The position numbers and the translations under genes were made by a program. Of a DNA stretch of 64,000 nt, positions 26,030 through 38,500 are shown piece by piece. This stretch comes from Dipetalonema caudispina (Eukaryota; Nematoda; Chromadorea; Rhabditida; Onchocercidae). The stretch covers positions 1-64,000 of the forward strand of contig JABVXV010000246.1 in the NCBI GenBank assembly GCA_013365325.1, in the 5' to 3' direction. The stretch's first letter is position 1; each line of letters begins with the position of its first letter. A model generated the notes under the pieces. That model was given only the letters and a program-made list of their open reading frames with translations. It did no database searches and was not told the DNA's origin.

Positions 26030-28886
26030 ATGGATGGTCCTGATGATAATGTCACCGAATGTGTTTCGTTTTCTTATGTTACACCATGGGCGACAATTAT
26101 CACCATGTTCTTACTTTATATCTTCGCATTACTTTGGCTTTTCAAATGTAATCCTTTCCATTTTATTGATGGTTCTTCGTTGGTACCTATTGGGGTACCA
26201 TCCTTGAACAAGGTACCATTATCCATAACATACCATTCGTAGCAATATACGTAAGCGTATCAACCATCAATACCAAACATAATTTTTTCATCATTTCATA
26301 ACAAGCATGCGAAACTATTATGTAGATGATATCAAGGTGATATCAATTTACCGATTAAAACTTAATTATTATCAATATTTTAATGGTAGATTTTATCCAT
26401 AAAAGTTCAATTACCATCACTATAATTATGATAATCCGTCTATATGGAATTTTAAAAAAATTTCAAATTTTTTATTAAGTTAACTGCCAAGGGTTATCTT
26501 TTTTTAGATGGTAAAAGTTTATGTTTACCAGTACCCGACTCTATATATCCGTATCAGAAACGGTTGAAATTTTTGAAAAGAGGTAATTTGTTTCTTTACT
26601 TTAATTGTTCTTTCCATATTTCTCTCTTATTGAGAGAGATGGATGGAAATCATTAAATAAAATGAAATATATGGTATTTAAGTAATAATTCGCTATCGTT
26701 TATGCAATTCATTTATTTACTGAAATTACAATTTCATGATTTTATTTTGGTAAAATATTTTAGCACTTGGACATCTTTTGGTAGATGATGTGTTTATTGA
26801 GCTTACTGATAACAAATTGGGTCAAGGTGCAGTTGGATTTGTTTTCAAAGGATATGTTTATCCACGGACACGGAGCAGATTACAAAGAGTTTTCGCTGCT
26901 GTTAAAGTAAATTTCTTTTTTTTTTTCTTTGATCTAAAATTTCATATCTAATATTTGCATACAAATTATAACAGAGAAAATATTTTAATGCTTAAAAAGC
27001 TAAAAATATTAATTGATAAAAAAGAATACAAGTGATAAAAGATAGTATTATTGATTGATTCTTAAAATGATAAATTTATGAGGTAATAAATTATTCCAGA
27101 TGAGTTATCCAATGCCACAAAAATCAATTGGATTATTAGAAGAAGCATATCGAATGTCGAAATTAGATCATCCAAATATTGTCAAATTGATTGCTGTCAG
27201 TAAATTATCATTTCAAGCATTTCGACCAATGATTGCAACAGAATGGCTTCCGGGTGGTTCACTTGTGGAATATTTTAGGGAGCATATTCGGGTAAAATTT
27301 ACAGAAAATGACATAAATTAATCATTATTTATTCACAAAAAAGGCAAAAAAAATTTCTTCACTGTTTCTTTTTTTTTTTTTTTCGAAACATTTACTGAAT
27401 TTAAAAAAGAAAATTCGTTAAGGAACATTTTGCACTTTGATTTTAAATCTTTACTTTAAATTTAAAAAACAAAAATAGCAAAAAATTGAATGTTTTGTGA
27501 AGTTCATTAACACTTTTTGAATCTTTCTTTTAGTTTAAAAATATTCTATGAATTTGTTACATAACACTGCTCATTTCTGTTATCATTAAAAATTATTATT
27601 TTACAGTTTTTTTTTTTTTTTTTTTTTAATCAAAAAATCAAAAACTTAACATTTTGTAGAAAAACGAAACACCACCGTTGGTATACGTACGAGATATTAT
27701 TAACATTTTACGTCAAATTGGTAACGCGTTAAAGTATCTTCATGAAAGTCATGATTCAGCTGGAAATGAAGCAAGTCATGGAGATGTTGCAGCTCGTAAT
27801 GTATTACTTACTGAACCAAATTTGAGGTTTTTCGTTTTTTGAAATTTGAAGAAAAAAACAAATTCAAAATAAATCATAAAATTTATAAAATATTCAAATA
27901 CCAAAAATTTCAGTGAATAAAGAAGTACTTCAAAGATTTAAATTTGAGAGTTTGAAAATTACATAATTGATTATTAAAAAAATAAGTTTACACAATAAAT
28001 AATAAAAAAAAGTAAAAAGTACATTTACACAATAAATATGAAAAATTTATATGATAAATCTAATTATTCATTTATTTCATGTGATGAAATTTTTAGATGC
28101 AAGGTAAAATTAGGTGATTTTGGATTACCGACTGATTTCGGACCAAATTTACCGATTCCATGGTTACCACCGGAGATTGTTAGTCGTTTAGATCGGACAC
28201 GCATCATCCATCGTCCCGAAAGTGATGTTTGGTTAGTTAAATTAATTAATGTTTAATCGGAAATTACGACATCAACCATCGAACCTTCCAATTGAATGTG
28301 TTAGTTGCAAATAGAAAAAAAAAAAAAAAAAAAAAAAAAAAGATTATAAATGGAATGATTTTCAGGATGTTTGGAGTTTTAGGATGGGAATGTGTAACGC
28401 TTGGAGCTGAACCACATTATCAGCGTACTGTAGATGAGATACAACAATGCTTTACGTGGCCTGATCGAGGATTACGTCAACCTTCAACCTGTCCTTTAGA
28501 TGTGTATGTGTAATTTGTTTTATCCTAAAAAAAAAAAAAATTTCATTTTTTACATTTTTGTAAAGTGGAATAGATAGAATTCTGTCCTTGTCGATTTATT
28601 AATAAGATGAAAATTTTTTAACATTCGTATTTAACGTTTTACAATAAATCTATCAATAGTATTTACTTTAAGGTGGAATTTTCTCCTAGATTGTATGTCA
28701 GAACAACATCGACGTCCACGTTTTGCCGGATCTACGGAAATTGTCTCATCAGCAATTTATAGACTTCGAATATTACAGCAAGTTTATGCACAAGATACTC
28801 GTACGCTTGATATTTACTATAATACAACAAATTGCACTTGTCAACAACATCGATGTAATGTTCCATTACCATCTTTTGCTAAATAA
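26030..28886 (+). CDS. Divergent receptor-like protein kinase with tiny ectodomain
   Basis: Eight exons: 26030-26147, 26508-26582, 26764-26906, 27100-27291, 27660-27826, 28097-28231, 28366-28509 and 28673-28886, phases consistent, 395 residues. Only about 19 residues precede a transmembrane helix (about 20-38); the rest is a tyrosine-kinase-like domain. Visible are the glycine loop GQGAVGFV (84-91), FAAVK with Lys112, EEAYRMSKLDHPNIV, HGDVAARN (216-223), DFG (239-241), PPE (256-258), DVW, and CMSEQHRRPRF. HRD has become HGD, APE is PPE, and only 14 residues with no tyrosine separate DFG from PPE, so activity and regulation are probably atypical. A membrane kinase with a short ectodomain recalls the C. 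elegans KIN-15/KIN-16 group, but that link is inference. The exon 1 donor (T then GTAATC) is the best phase-compatible choice; GTTCTT at 26171 is an alternative. Confidence 0.82.
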
Positions 28887-30019
28887 ATTATTATTTTTAT
28901 TTATTTTTTCTCAAAACGAAAAAATACGTCTTCACGTACTACATTTTAAAGTTTATCTTAAATAAAATATACATTGACAATCAAGCAAAAAATGCGTTAC
29001 GTGAAGTAATACGAAAAAAATACGTTTTTACATATTACGTCACATAACTTAACAATTGAAATGATTGATACATGAAGTATAGGCATTACCTTAATGATAT
29101 CAATCATTTTAGCTTGCAACAAATAATTCCAGCAAAGTTTAATTAGCATTAGCTAAATGATTAATTAATCCCAGCAAATTAAAGTTTCTTACAAATCACT
29201 TACCTTGACAGTTTTAAAAAAATATGAATTTTCAAACTAAAATTTGTGGTAATGTATTTCATTTTTTTAAATTAAAACATTTGTGCGAGTATTTTTGGAT
29301 GCAAATCTATTAAAGCCTATATTCTATATATGTTTGCAGTTTTTTCATTCTTCCATATAATTTGTTTTTTAACCTGTTGAATTATGATACTATCACATTA
29401 TCGTTAAACATCATAAAATTGGAAAAAAATTATCATATTATCTCTAAACACTAAATATTAACAAAAAAAAGCAAAAACATACCACTATATTTAATTAACT
29501 TCAAATACAATATAACAGTAGCAAATTAAAATCCTATTAAATTAACAACGTAAACTTATAAAAATTCACTTGAATATAATGCTGTATATTTCAATAAATT
29601 TGAATTGATATTTTATAAAAATTAAGAAATCACATCTTCAATCATTTTAAAGAGCTTAAAATGCTATGCTATATTGTAATGATGATTGATTATATATAAA
29701 TGAATGAATTTTTTTCGTTTTTATTTCAGTAAGCTTAGATTATTTTCAGAGGTTAGATTTTTAAATCATTCGATTCAATTCAGTTAAAAAATTAAATCAA
29801 TTCAGAGCTTTAACTATCATTCGAATTAGTTCAACTTTATTATTCCATTTAATCTTTTAATACAAATAATTAACATATCTTTTCATGCAGTATTTTTTTT
29901 TTTTTAACAAATACGTTGTACTTCATGCTTATTTAGTTAAATTTAGGAGAATGTGAAGAAAATCAAAAAATTTCCTTTATTAAAATTTATTCAAAAAATT
30001 CAATAAATCAAATAAATAT
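28887..30019. other. Convergent intergenic region
   Basis: Lies between the 3' ends of the plus-strand kinase and the minus-strand palmitoyltransferase. No coding exon seen; AATAAA words occur near 28960. It should hold both 3' untranslated regions. Confidence 0.5.
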
Positions 30020-32681
30020 TTATTTGTTTACTTTCTTTTTGTGCAATATTTTTAGATTAGCTTCTTTAAAATAACCATTTCCATAAGTTGTATGTATTGG
30101 TAGAAGCCATAATAATGGATTATAGCCAAAAATGGAGCAAAAATTATGCCAATTAGAACCCAAATCATAAGAAATATTGGTAATATAATATCGATTATTA
30201 TTATTAGTACCACAAAATTGAAATGATGCACTTTCCAATGTTGTCTCATTACGTAATAATGAATAGATTAATTGTCCCAAAAATATACTAAGCGAAATGC
30301 CACATATCTAACAAATATTTGAAATATTTTAATTAAAAATTTATTATAATTACTTTGATTATATCAAGTAAAATAATATTTAAATCGACAAATATATGTG
30401 ATGTATATTATAAAATAACAACAAAACAATACCAAAAAGAATTGTTTTTTTCTTTTTTTTTTAAATCTAAAACAAAAATCAATTTCATTATTATATAAAT
30501 GAATTAATATTAAAATTGATGAATGCAGGTATAAATATATTTAAAAGGAACATTAATTTTAATAATTACCAAAGCATTTAAAACACCAGAAGCAACTAAA
30601 CATGTTGCAACAAGTTCATCAATAATTGGTGGTGCTTGTTGTATATAACCTGGCATTAATGCACTTATCATTCCTAAAAAATTTTGAAAATTATTGAATA
30701 AAATCATAAAAAATTTTCACTTATTAATAATTCATATTAGTAAAATACTTAATGTTAATTTTAGAAAAAAATTTTTTTTTCTTTAGAATTAACTTTCTTA
30801 ATATTAATTGCAATAAAATTACTAAGTTATTATGAATTTTTACTAAATTTTTCACATTTTATAAATTATACGAAAGAGTGAAGATAAAATTTATACTTAA
30901 AATTTCCATCTTAAACATACGTTAACATTAGTTAAATAATTTTAATGATGGGGCTTATTTCTTTTCTTTTTTTTTTTTTTAGAATAGAAATACATAGAAA
31001 CAATTAAATTTCTTATTGAAAAATAATAGTCAATTAATGGTAAAAAATTTTTTTTTTTTTTTAAAATTTACCTGAAAAACTCCAAATAACAATTGATATC
31101 CGTTGATATAATGCTGGCATAGTGATACAAATAGCATAACAACAAAGTATTATAGCCCAGAAAAGGAAGAGTAGAAAGAATTTATGATTATGCATATGAA
31201 TACAATAACCAATAATGGGACAATGATGATCCATACGAATTATGCAACGATTACATCTATTATTTTTATTTAATATTAAAAATTTTGCAAAAATTTTAAT
31301 TCATTCGTGTAATTTGTTAGTAAAAAAGATTTTTGGTAAATTAAGATTAAATGTTACTACTATCTTGGATGGATATGATGAAGTGTAGTAATGCTAATGT
31401 CATTACAAATTAGCAAAATTAATAAATTAAGATTAAAGCATCTGTTTAGTAAATGAACAAAATGGTTGATCAAATGTTAACTGTTCTATTAATTAGAATA
31501 TCTTTATTATTTGGCAGAGAGTAGATTTGTTAAATATGATTTTATTAGTTCATCATATCATAACTAAATCTTTTCCTATCATTATCATTAAATCATCATA
31601 GAAATCTGCTTTAATTGTTGATCAAATATTTGACAGTATTTAGTGGTAATAAAAAATTTGACAATGGAATTGAAATTCCATTATGTCAATGTGATGAAGG
31701 ATATTAGGTAATGGAACAATCTTTCCTCAGGTAATTTATTGTGGCACATTTTACGAATCGATCAGCTAATTGTTCCAGGATACTTGAATATTGCAAATTT
31801 CAAAATATATTCCGCAATAATTTATTAACATCCATTACATTTTCATAATCATTGACTGGTTAATTGTTTTTAAAAATGAACTGCTTACCTGCGACAATGA
31901 TGTGTTCTATTTGGCTTGATCACCTTACAATACAAGCAAAATGATGGACATTTGATATTTCCATCTTCTGTTGACATTGTAACATAATGTACCGGCAATT
32001 TTTCATCATTAGCCTCAAAAAGAAGCAAAAATTCGAAATTCCCGAATGAAATTCTGAGATTTACATTCTTTTTCATTGATTTGCTAAGTGTTCCAAAACA
32101 ATTCTAATCTTTATAACAAAACAAAAACAATTATGAACAAGGTTAGGGATGAATATTTTGGCAAATTAAAGTAAGGAATCATTTTAAACTTAATATTCAA
32201 AATCAATAGACGAATGATTAATTACCAATGATAACGTAAATGGACATTTTAATTTAAAAATTGTAAATATTTAAAAATGCATACCTGTTATTGCTTATCT
32301 ATTTGTAAAAATATAAAAATTTTTTTTTCCTTTCTTTGGCACACATTACACTATCAAATGAAATGCTCAAATATTAAAATTTGAAAAATAGAAAGTATGT
32401 AAATTTTTAAATATACATACCCATTTAGCAATTTCTTTCACAAAATTACGCTTTTCAAATATATTTTTTGGTGGTACAAAACGTTTCGGAATTTCCGCCG
32501 GTGTTGTAAGTGTTGTTGAAAAGAGTGAACAAATAGCTAACATCCAAATTATTTGGAAAAATATTAGTTGAATAATAAGTGCTGTAGTACCATAAGGGAA
32601 AATATGCGCACAAAATGATGCCGAAAATAAGATATACCACAAGATAAATGATAGAACCCATAAAAAAAGTTGGCAACGCAT
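30020..32681 (-). CDS. DHHC-type protein S-palmitoyltransferase
   Basis: Five exons on the minus strand: 32681-32421, exon 2 ending at 31889, 31256-31072, 30673-30570 and 30307-30020. Two N-terminal membrane segments ([14 protein letters not shown] and [15 protein letters not shown]) are followed by the cytosolic cysteine-rich domain, [15 protein letters not shown] then [13 protein letters not shown], two more membrane segments and a NPLLWLLP tail. This is the four-transmembrane zDHHC layout; the DHHC cysteine carries the acyl intermediate that is passed to substrate cysteines. The start is the ATG at 32681; the frame is open a little further but without an ATG. Exon 2 may begin at 32103 (350 residues in all) or, with a TGAG acceptor, at 32013 (320 residues, closer to usual spacing). 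The usual CPW after DHHC is CPI, and the following NC is YC. Specific orthologue not assigned. Confidence 0.87.
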
Positions 32682-32696
32682 TAATGGATGACTCAA

Positions 32697-33850
32697 TTCA
32701 ACCGTTCAACCGGAAACTCTCTTAATTAATATTAGAAATAAATTTACTTGTAGAATTTCTTATATATTACGGATAATGCTAATTCAAATGTATTGTATGC
32801 CATCGTTTGAAATCATTTTTTTATTTTCATACTTTATTCATTTCAGTAATTAATGAGTTGTTTTAAAATAAGGATCAAACAAGAATACGGTAAGATGAAA
32901 ATGATATTTTGAAGTATTTTCTTTATCAGATGTTATTTGGCGTCATATGAGGATGATTATTGCAAACTGATGAAAAGCTTCGGTAATCCTAACGAGTTTA
33001 TGGAATTTTTAGGCCCAGCAATCCAAAGCAAGCATTTGATAATTGAACACTACGATAACGCTTATCAAAATTTAACTATCACTACAGTAAATTTTCATTT
33101 GGATATTGAAATAATATAAAATGTAAAAATTATCCTTTCCGTTAAGTAATAATAGATCCCAAACTATCCTGGATAATAATCCATAACCCAGCGAGATGCT
33201 GTATAATACCTCAGAATCTCTTAATAATTAAACTATGAGTGTGTAGCTCAAGAAGTTACACAATTCTTGACTTCATAAATGCGGTTTACACCTTCTGCAA
33301 AATCAATGTTTCACTTTCCACGACCAAACAATTCCACCATATCAGTGATGAAAACTTGTCATGTGAACTTTTTGCCTGTGAGTTAATTAAAAATTCCGAA
33401 CTTTCATTCATGATTACTTCAGCTGTAAAATTGTACAATAGTTGAAATCTACAACATTAAATATGAAAACATGGAAACGCTGAAACCAATATCTTTTAAA
33501 ACAAGAAATAAGACAAAAAAGAATGACCATCCAAAACCGTATCACCACAGTCTACTCCATTTAAATACAATTGTTAGAAAACATGCTTGTAAATATAAAT
33601 ATATATAAAAAATTATAAATCATATGAAAAAGAATAGCAAGAAAGGCATAGTATTATAAACGAAGCAAAGATCAGCCCGCCTTATTTCCATATACATTTC
33701 CTTGTTTTTCTGACGTTAGGCCAGCTAATGAATAAAATGATTATTAGAGGTCCCCATTTCGAATACACAACAATATATATTCATTTACTTACAGTATACA
33801 GACTGAGACGAGAGACATGTATACAAAAACAAGACAACAGTTGTTTATGC

Positions 33851-33896
<46 letters not shown>

Positions 33897-35525
33897 TTGT
33901 TTAACATAAATATTTTCTAACCGGATGAAAGAAAAAAAAAGAATATATCCAGGAAAAAGCTCATTATTCGGAGGAATTATGAAAACTTAATAAAGAAAGG
34001 CATCAAAGGAAGAGATCACTCATTCGTAGGCTGCCACTCTATTCGAAGGATGGAAACTAAAACATCGATCTTCAATGTCCACGAAAATAAGGCACTTCAA
34101 AAGTGTGAAAATATCATAAATGCATGAATGCCTTCCTATCACATGCTTTTCCTCCTTCTACACAGATCAGACATTGCAGTAAAATTGCATTAATATATCC
34201 CATCCTCACGTACTCTCAAAAATCAGTGTTCGAATTAAACCATTTGAAAGATTTCGAATATAAATAGATCTGCTAATGACATTCTACTGATATGACAAAA
34301 CATGGAACTACCAATACTGCTAATTAATTAGACTCCCGCCACCAATAAAAAATGAATAATAGGTTATCTAAGACGAAATATCTGTATCACATCGATTCGC
34401 ATCACCCATCATCATAATTACAATCTAAATCCACAACGAAATATTTCCACGACTCCATTTCAGGCATTCAGCCTAAACTAACATGACTCACAGAAACTAA
34501 TCACAAAGGGTAAAGTACTTTGGTACGGTACGACCAACTAATATACTAAATATGAAGCAAGAAGTATTACAACACCTGGAACGAGTGGACTTGTGGTGGT
34601 ACAAATGGTACCCACATCACAGACAAGGTTATCTCCTATGCAGGTTTCGTATTACCTAATTTTAAGTAGAAAGAACACTAACAGAAGGCGCAAATATACA
34701 AGAAAACCGGGTAGAGTTTTTTTTTCTTTTTTTTATGTCTAGGAATTTATAATTGACTAGTTAGTATGACAGGCTTTTCGATAATACCACTACATGCATT
34801 GTTTCTCTACCTTCTATTAGGAGAAGTTAATGCCAGTATCGAACCTAACAATATGTAGTTATCACATATAACCAAAAATAACCCCACCGTTTCACGACTG
34901 AATTTAGTTCTATTTATATCGAAAATGAAATTCTCTCAAAGTTTTAAAAAACTACTTGAAAAAATGATTTCATAGCGATAAGCCCATGTGGGTTAAATGA
35001 GATCATTTTGAGCGCTAAGCACTTATATATATATATATATATATATAAAAGCACACCAGGAGATGTTCCTATTGAAATTTAAAAAAGAAGGAAGCTACAG
35101 AAATTTACATACCCGAAATCGCAGAAATGCTTTGCTAGGAAGAAAAAGGATAAAAAAAAAATACAATTTTCTTATAAGTCTATTAAAAGCAGTGGAGTAG
35201 TGGGCGTTTCAGGAATATATATTTTAAAAAATTTAAAAGTTTTCAAGAAAAAACCTGAGTTGGTGGGAAAAAAGAGGTTTTTTACAGGAACAATAAAGAT
35301 ATACTATTAAAACTCCTGGATAGCTAAGCCTAAATATGTGCGATCCCTGGACTGCTACAGTTAAAACATCCATTCAGAACAGTAATTACTCCCTGCAACG
35401 ACGACAGTGAGAAATACAGACTGAAGTGATTCAAGAAAAAAATTACATTTCTTTTGAGATTATTAAAAAAAGTGAGTTCGGCTAAGAAATGAGTCAAAGA
35501 AATACTTTCCTGCTGACAAATGAGG
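32697..35525. other. Intergenic between two minus-strand genes
   Basis: About 2.8 kb that should hold the palmitoyltransferase promoter (left) and the KANSL2 3' untranslated region (right). It contains an exon-like open segment at 32930-33086 (plus strand), and (AT)n repeats at 33850-33894 and 35023-35047. Homopolymer runs are fewer here than in the flanks. Confidence 0.5.
33850..33894. repeat. (AT)n microsatellite
   Basis: Alternating AT for about 44 bases with one C interruption near 33864. A second, shorter TA run is at 35023-35047. Confidence 0.85.
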
Positions 35526-38500
35526 TTAGCTTCGTGGCTGATGTGATGATGACGACGATGAGAAATCGCAGAACGTTACTCCATCGTTAGCTAGACTTAG
35601 TGGCTGTGGCACCGAAACGGCGGATATGCTGCTCGACTGCGATGATGATGATAAATCAACACCTTCGGAAATGAGAAATTGCTCTACGTCAAGCCAATTA
35701 TGGCCACCAGCAATTTCATTAAATTCTGTTGGTAGTTGCAGAAATTCATCTTTCGCACTATCTGAAATTACAGGATTTGGACAATGCAGGGCCTTTTTTC
35801 TGAATTAAACACTAAAAATCCTTTCATTTAAACATCAATAACTATTAACATAAACTCTGTAAAATTCATCTAAGGGTGATTCTTTATACACAGTATTTTT
35901 CGGTAATACTATCTAATTCTATACCTTCGGAAACGTGAAACTAACGTTAGAGTTAATAAGCTGTAGACGTTCTCAGTTCTGACTCAGCAGTAAACAAGCA
36001 ATTCAGGCATGGATACGCAAATTTTTCTGCTGCCAAAGAAATTGGAAATGAAATAAAACAAAACAAATTACCTGAAAATGGTTGATCGTGTAAAATATCG
36101 GCACCTTCTCCATCAGCAACATTGAAATTTGCCAACATATCGTTTATCTCTCTGCCATCAAAACTAAATTCTAGATCTTTAGCAAATGAAGCCAAATATA
36201 CATCCGATTCATTTCCACTCGAAGCCGATCCCACTGCAAAGGAAGCATTTGAAAAAGAGATTCCACGAGTACAATAAAAGAGAAATGCTTATTGAAATGA
36301 AATACAAAAGCACTAATGACGTCTAACATCAGAATTGAATCCGCCGATCTGGAAATTGCAAAACAGCTTTGGTTTTGCAATATGACATTGAAGAAACCCT
36401 CAAATTTCAAGGATTAAGTTTAGTTCCGCAGAAAAACTCACTTTCAAGTTCGCAAAAATCACCCACACCAACAGAATTTAATCGATCTGTTCCAATATCC
36501 TGCGAATGATAATGCGGATGCTGAATATTCATGCGAATATCGTCCTCGTACTGTTGTATGGGTTGCTGCTGCACGTAACATATTGGTGTTTGCTGTTTCC
36601 AAGACTGATGAGCATTTTCTCGTGTTAGTTCTTCTTCGGCTTTTTTCTTCTTCCTCAGCTCATAATGATGGACGCACAATTCTAAAAAATTAAATTATTA
36701 AGTTTAAATCAGAAAAAAATTGTATTTTTACGGATCGTTTCTCTACTCATTTTCATACTTCTTAATCTAATCATTTTCAACTACAGTGATGAACATAACA
36801 TACTCAAAGTTTTCGGTGCATCAACGCAAAGAACTGGTTGTGAGCAACATGGCTCAGCACAATAACTGAATAACTTTTGATTCAAATTGTAGGAAATGTG
36901 TTGTGCGCAGTGATTGGAGAATGGAAGGCAGTTATTCGTGCACTGAACGGGAGGTGAGCCACCTTTCAAGATCGTAATAGTGCATCTGAAATGAAAAAAA
37001 AAAAGTATTTGAGAAAAAGTTTAGCTTTTTAGCTACAAGAAAGAAAAGTCCATAAAACTGCTCCAGCATTACTATTTTTTAATGTTGAGATCTAAAAACA
37101 AAAATGAAAAAAATCAGCCATAAACACTTCGTAAAGAACATTCTCTACAGGCACAAATACGGAAGAGCGCAACAGAACAAATTTGAAAAATGCACAAATC
37201 CTTGTTTTTGCCTCTAAAAGAAAAAAAGTTGTGAAGACTCATCCAGCAGCATCATTTTACGATAAAACTCAAGTTATTTCAAAGTCTAAAAAATGATTCC
37301 AACCTATCAACTTCTTGATTATAGAAATCAAATTTTTCATTTCGATTACATAAGAAAAAGGTGAACTTTTTCTGATTGAATATAGCACTCGCTGCAGTCC
37401 CATAATTGGATGCACGATCGGCTAGTGCCGCGCCGACACTATTCGGATATTGTTTGCAGGCATGCATTATCGGAGCATTCGTAACAGCTTCTTTCATTAA
37501 TGCATTCTTGTCTAATCTTCAAAAATAATGAAAAATAAGAATTGCGGACAAAAACCATTCCAACAACAAATAAAATAAAAAGATTTCAAAAATTAAAACA
37601 AAGAAATCAAAAGTACCATACTGCATAATTACGGATGTATAACGTCACTACAGTTTTTATGTTTAAGCGTAAAAATATGCCAGAAATCATACTATATTCT
37701 CCTAAACTACTAATTCTCTCCTCCATCACAAAAAATGTAATTGTGATACCTGATCTGTTTTTTCACTAAATAGACTTGCAGTGCTCCCTGAGGTGCAGGA
37801 TCTGAAACAGCATTACAAGCCAGTTCCGACCATCTGAGATCAAGATAATCATTTTCTTCGTCTTCATCATCTGATGGCTCAAGTCCTGAAAAATCTTCCT
37901 TGACTGGGTAAGGATGTCCTTTGCTTTTACTCTGCATCTTGTTCTTAAGAAAAAACTTCGGAAAATGTTTGAACAGAATCTTGCTAAAGCTTTGCACATC
38001 AGCTTTTGCTAACTCGAATATAAATACGGGAAACGGACTAACCACGAGGAAAAAGATCCGTTCGATCGAAATCCTGATCCTCTAAAACTCTGCACATCTG
38101 GTCAACTTGAGGTATTTTCCGGTAAATTCCCGTCATTTTCATGCGCCTGCGCTTCTGCTTCAGTTGTATAACTTTCGGCTGGAACAGTACAATTTTAAAA
38201 ATTAGAAGAGGAAAAAATTTGATAAATTTTCAATTTTATGAGGGAAATCAGTTGATTTCTGGATCTTGATTAAGGTTAAGATTCAAGCAGTGAAACATCA
38301 GAACAATATTCAGAAAAATTTATAGGGCCATGCAAGCGACCAATGATAAAAATAACACAAATTTGATTTCTTTTTGCTTTGCTCCTCGTGAATCCTGGTT
38401 ACGGCTTTTTCCCTTTGTACTCTATTCCAATGATTTTTTGCTCGATTGCGATTTATAGAGGTTACGGGAAACTCTCCACAATGAATGATAAGTTTCATAA

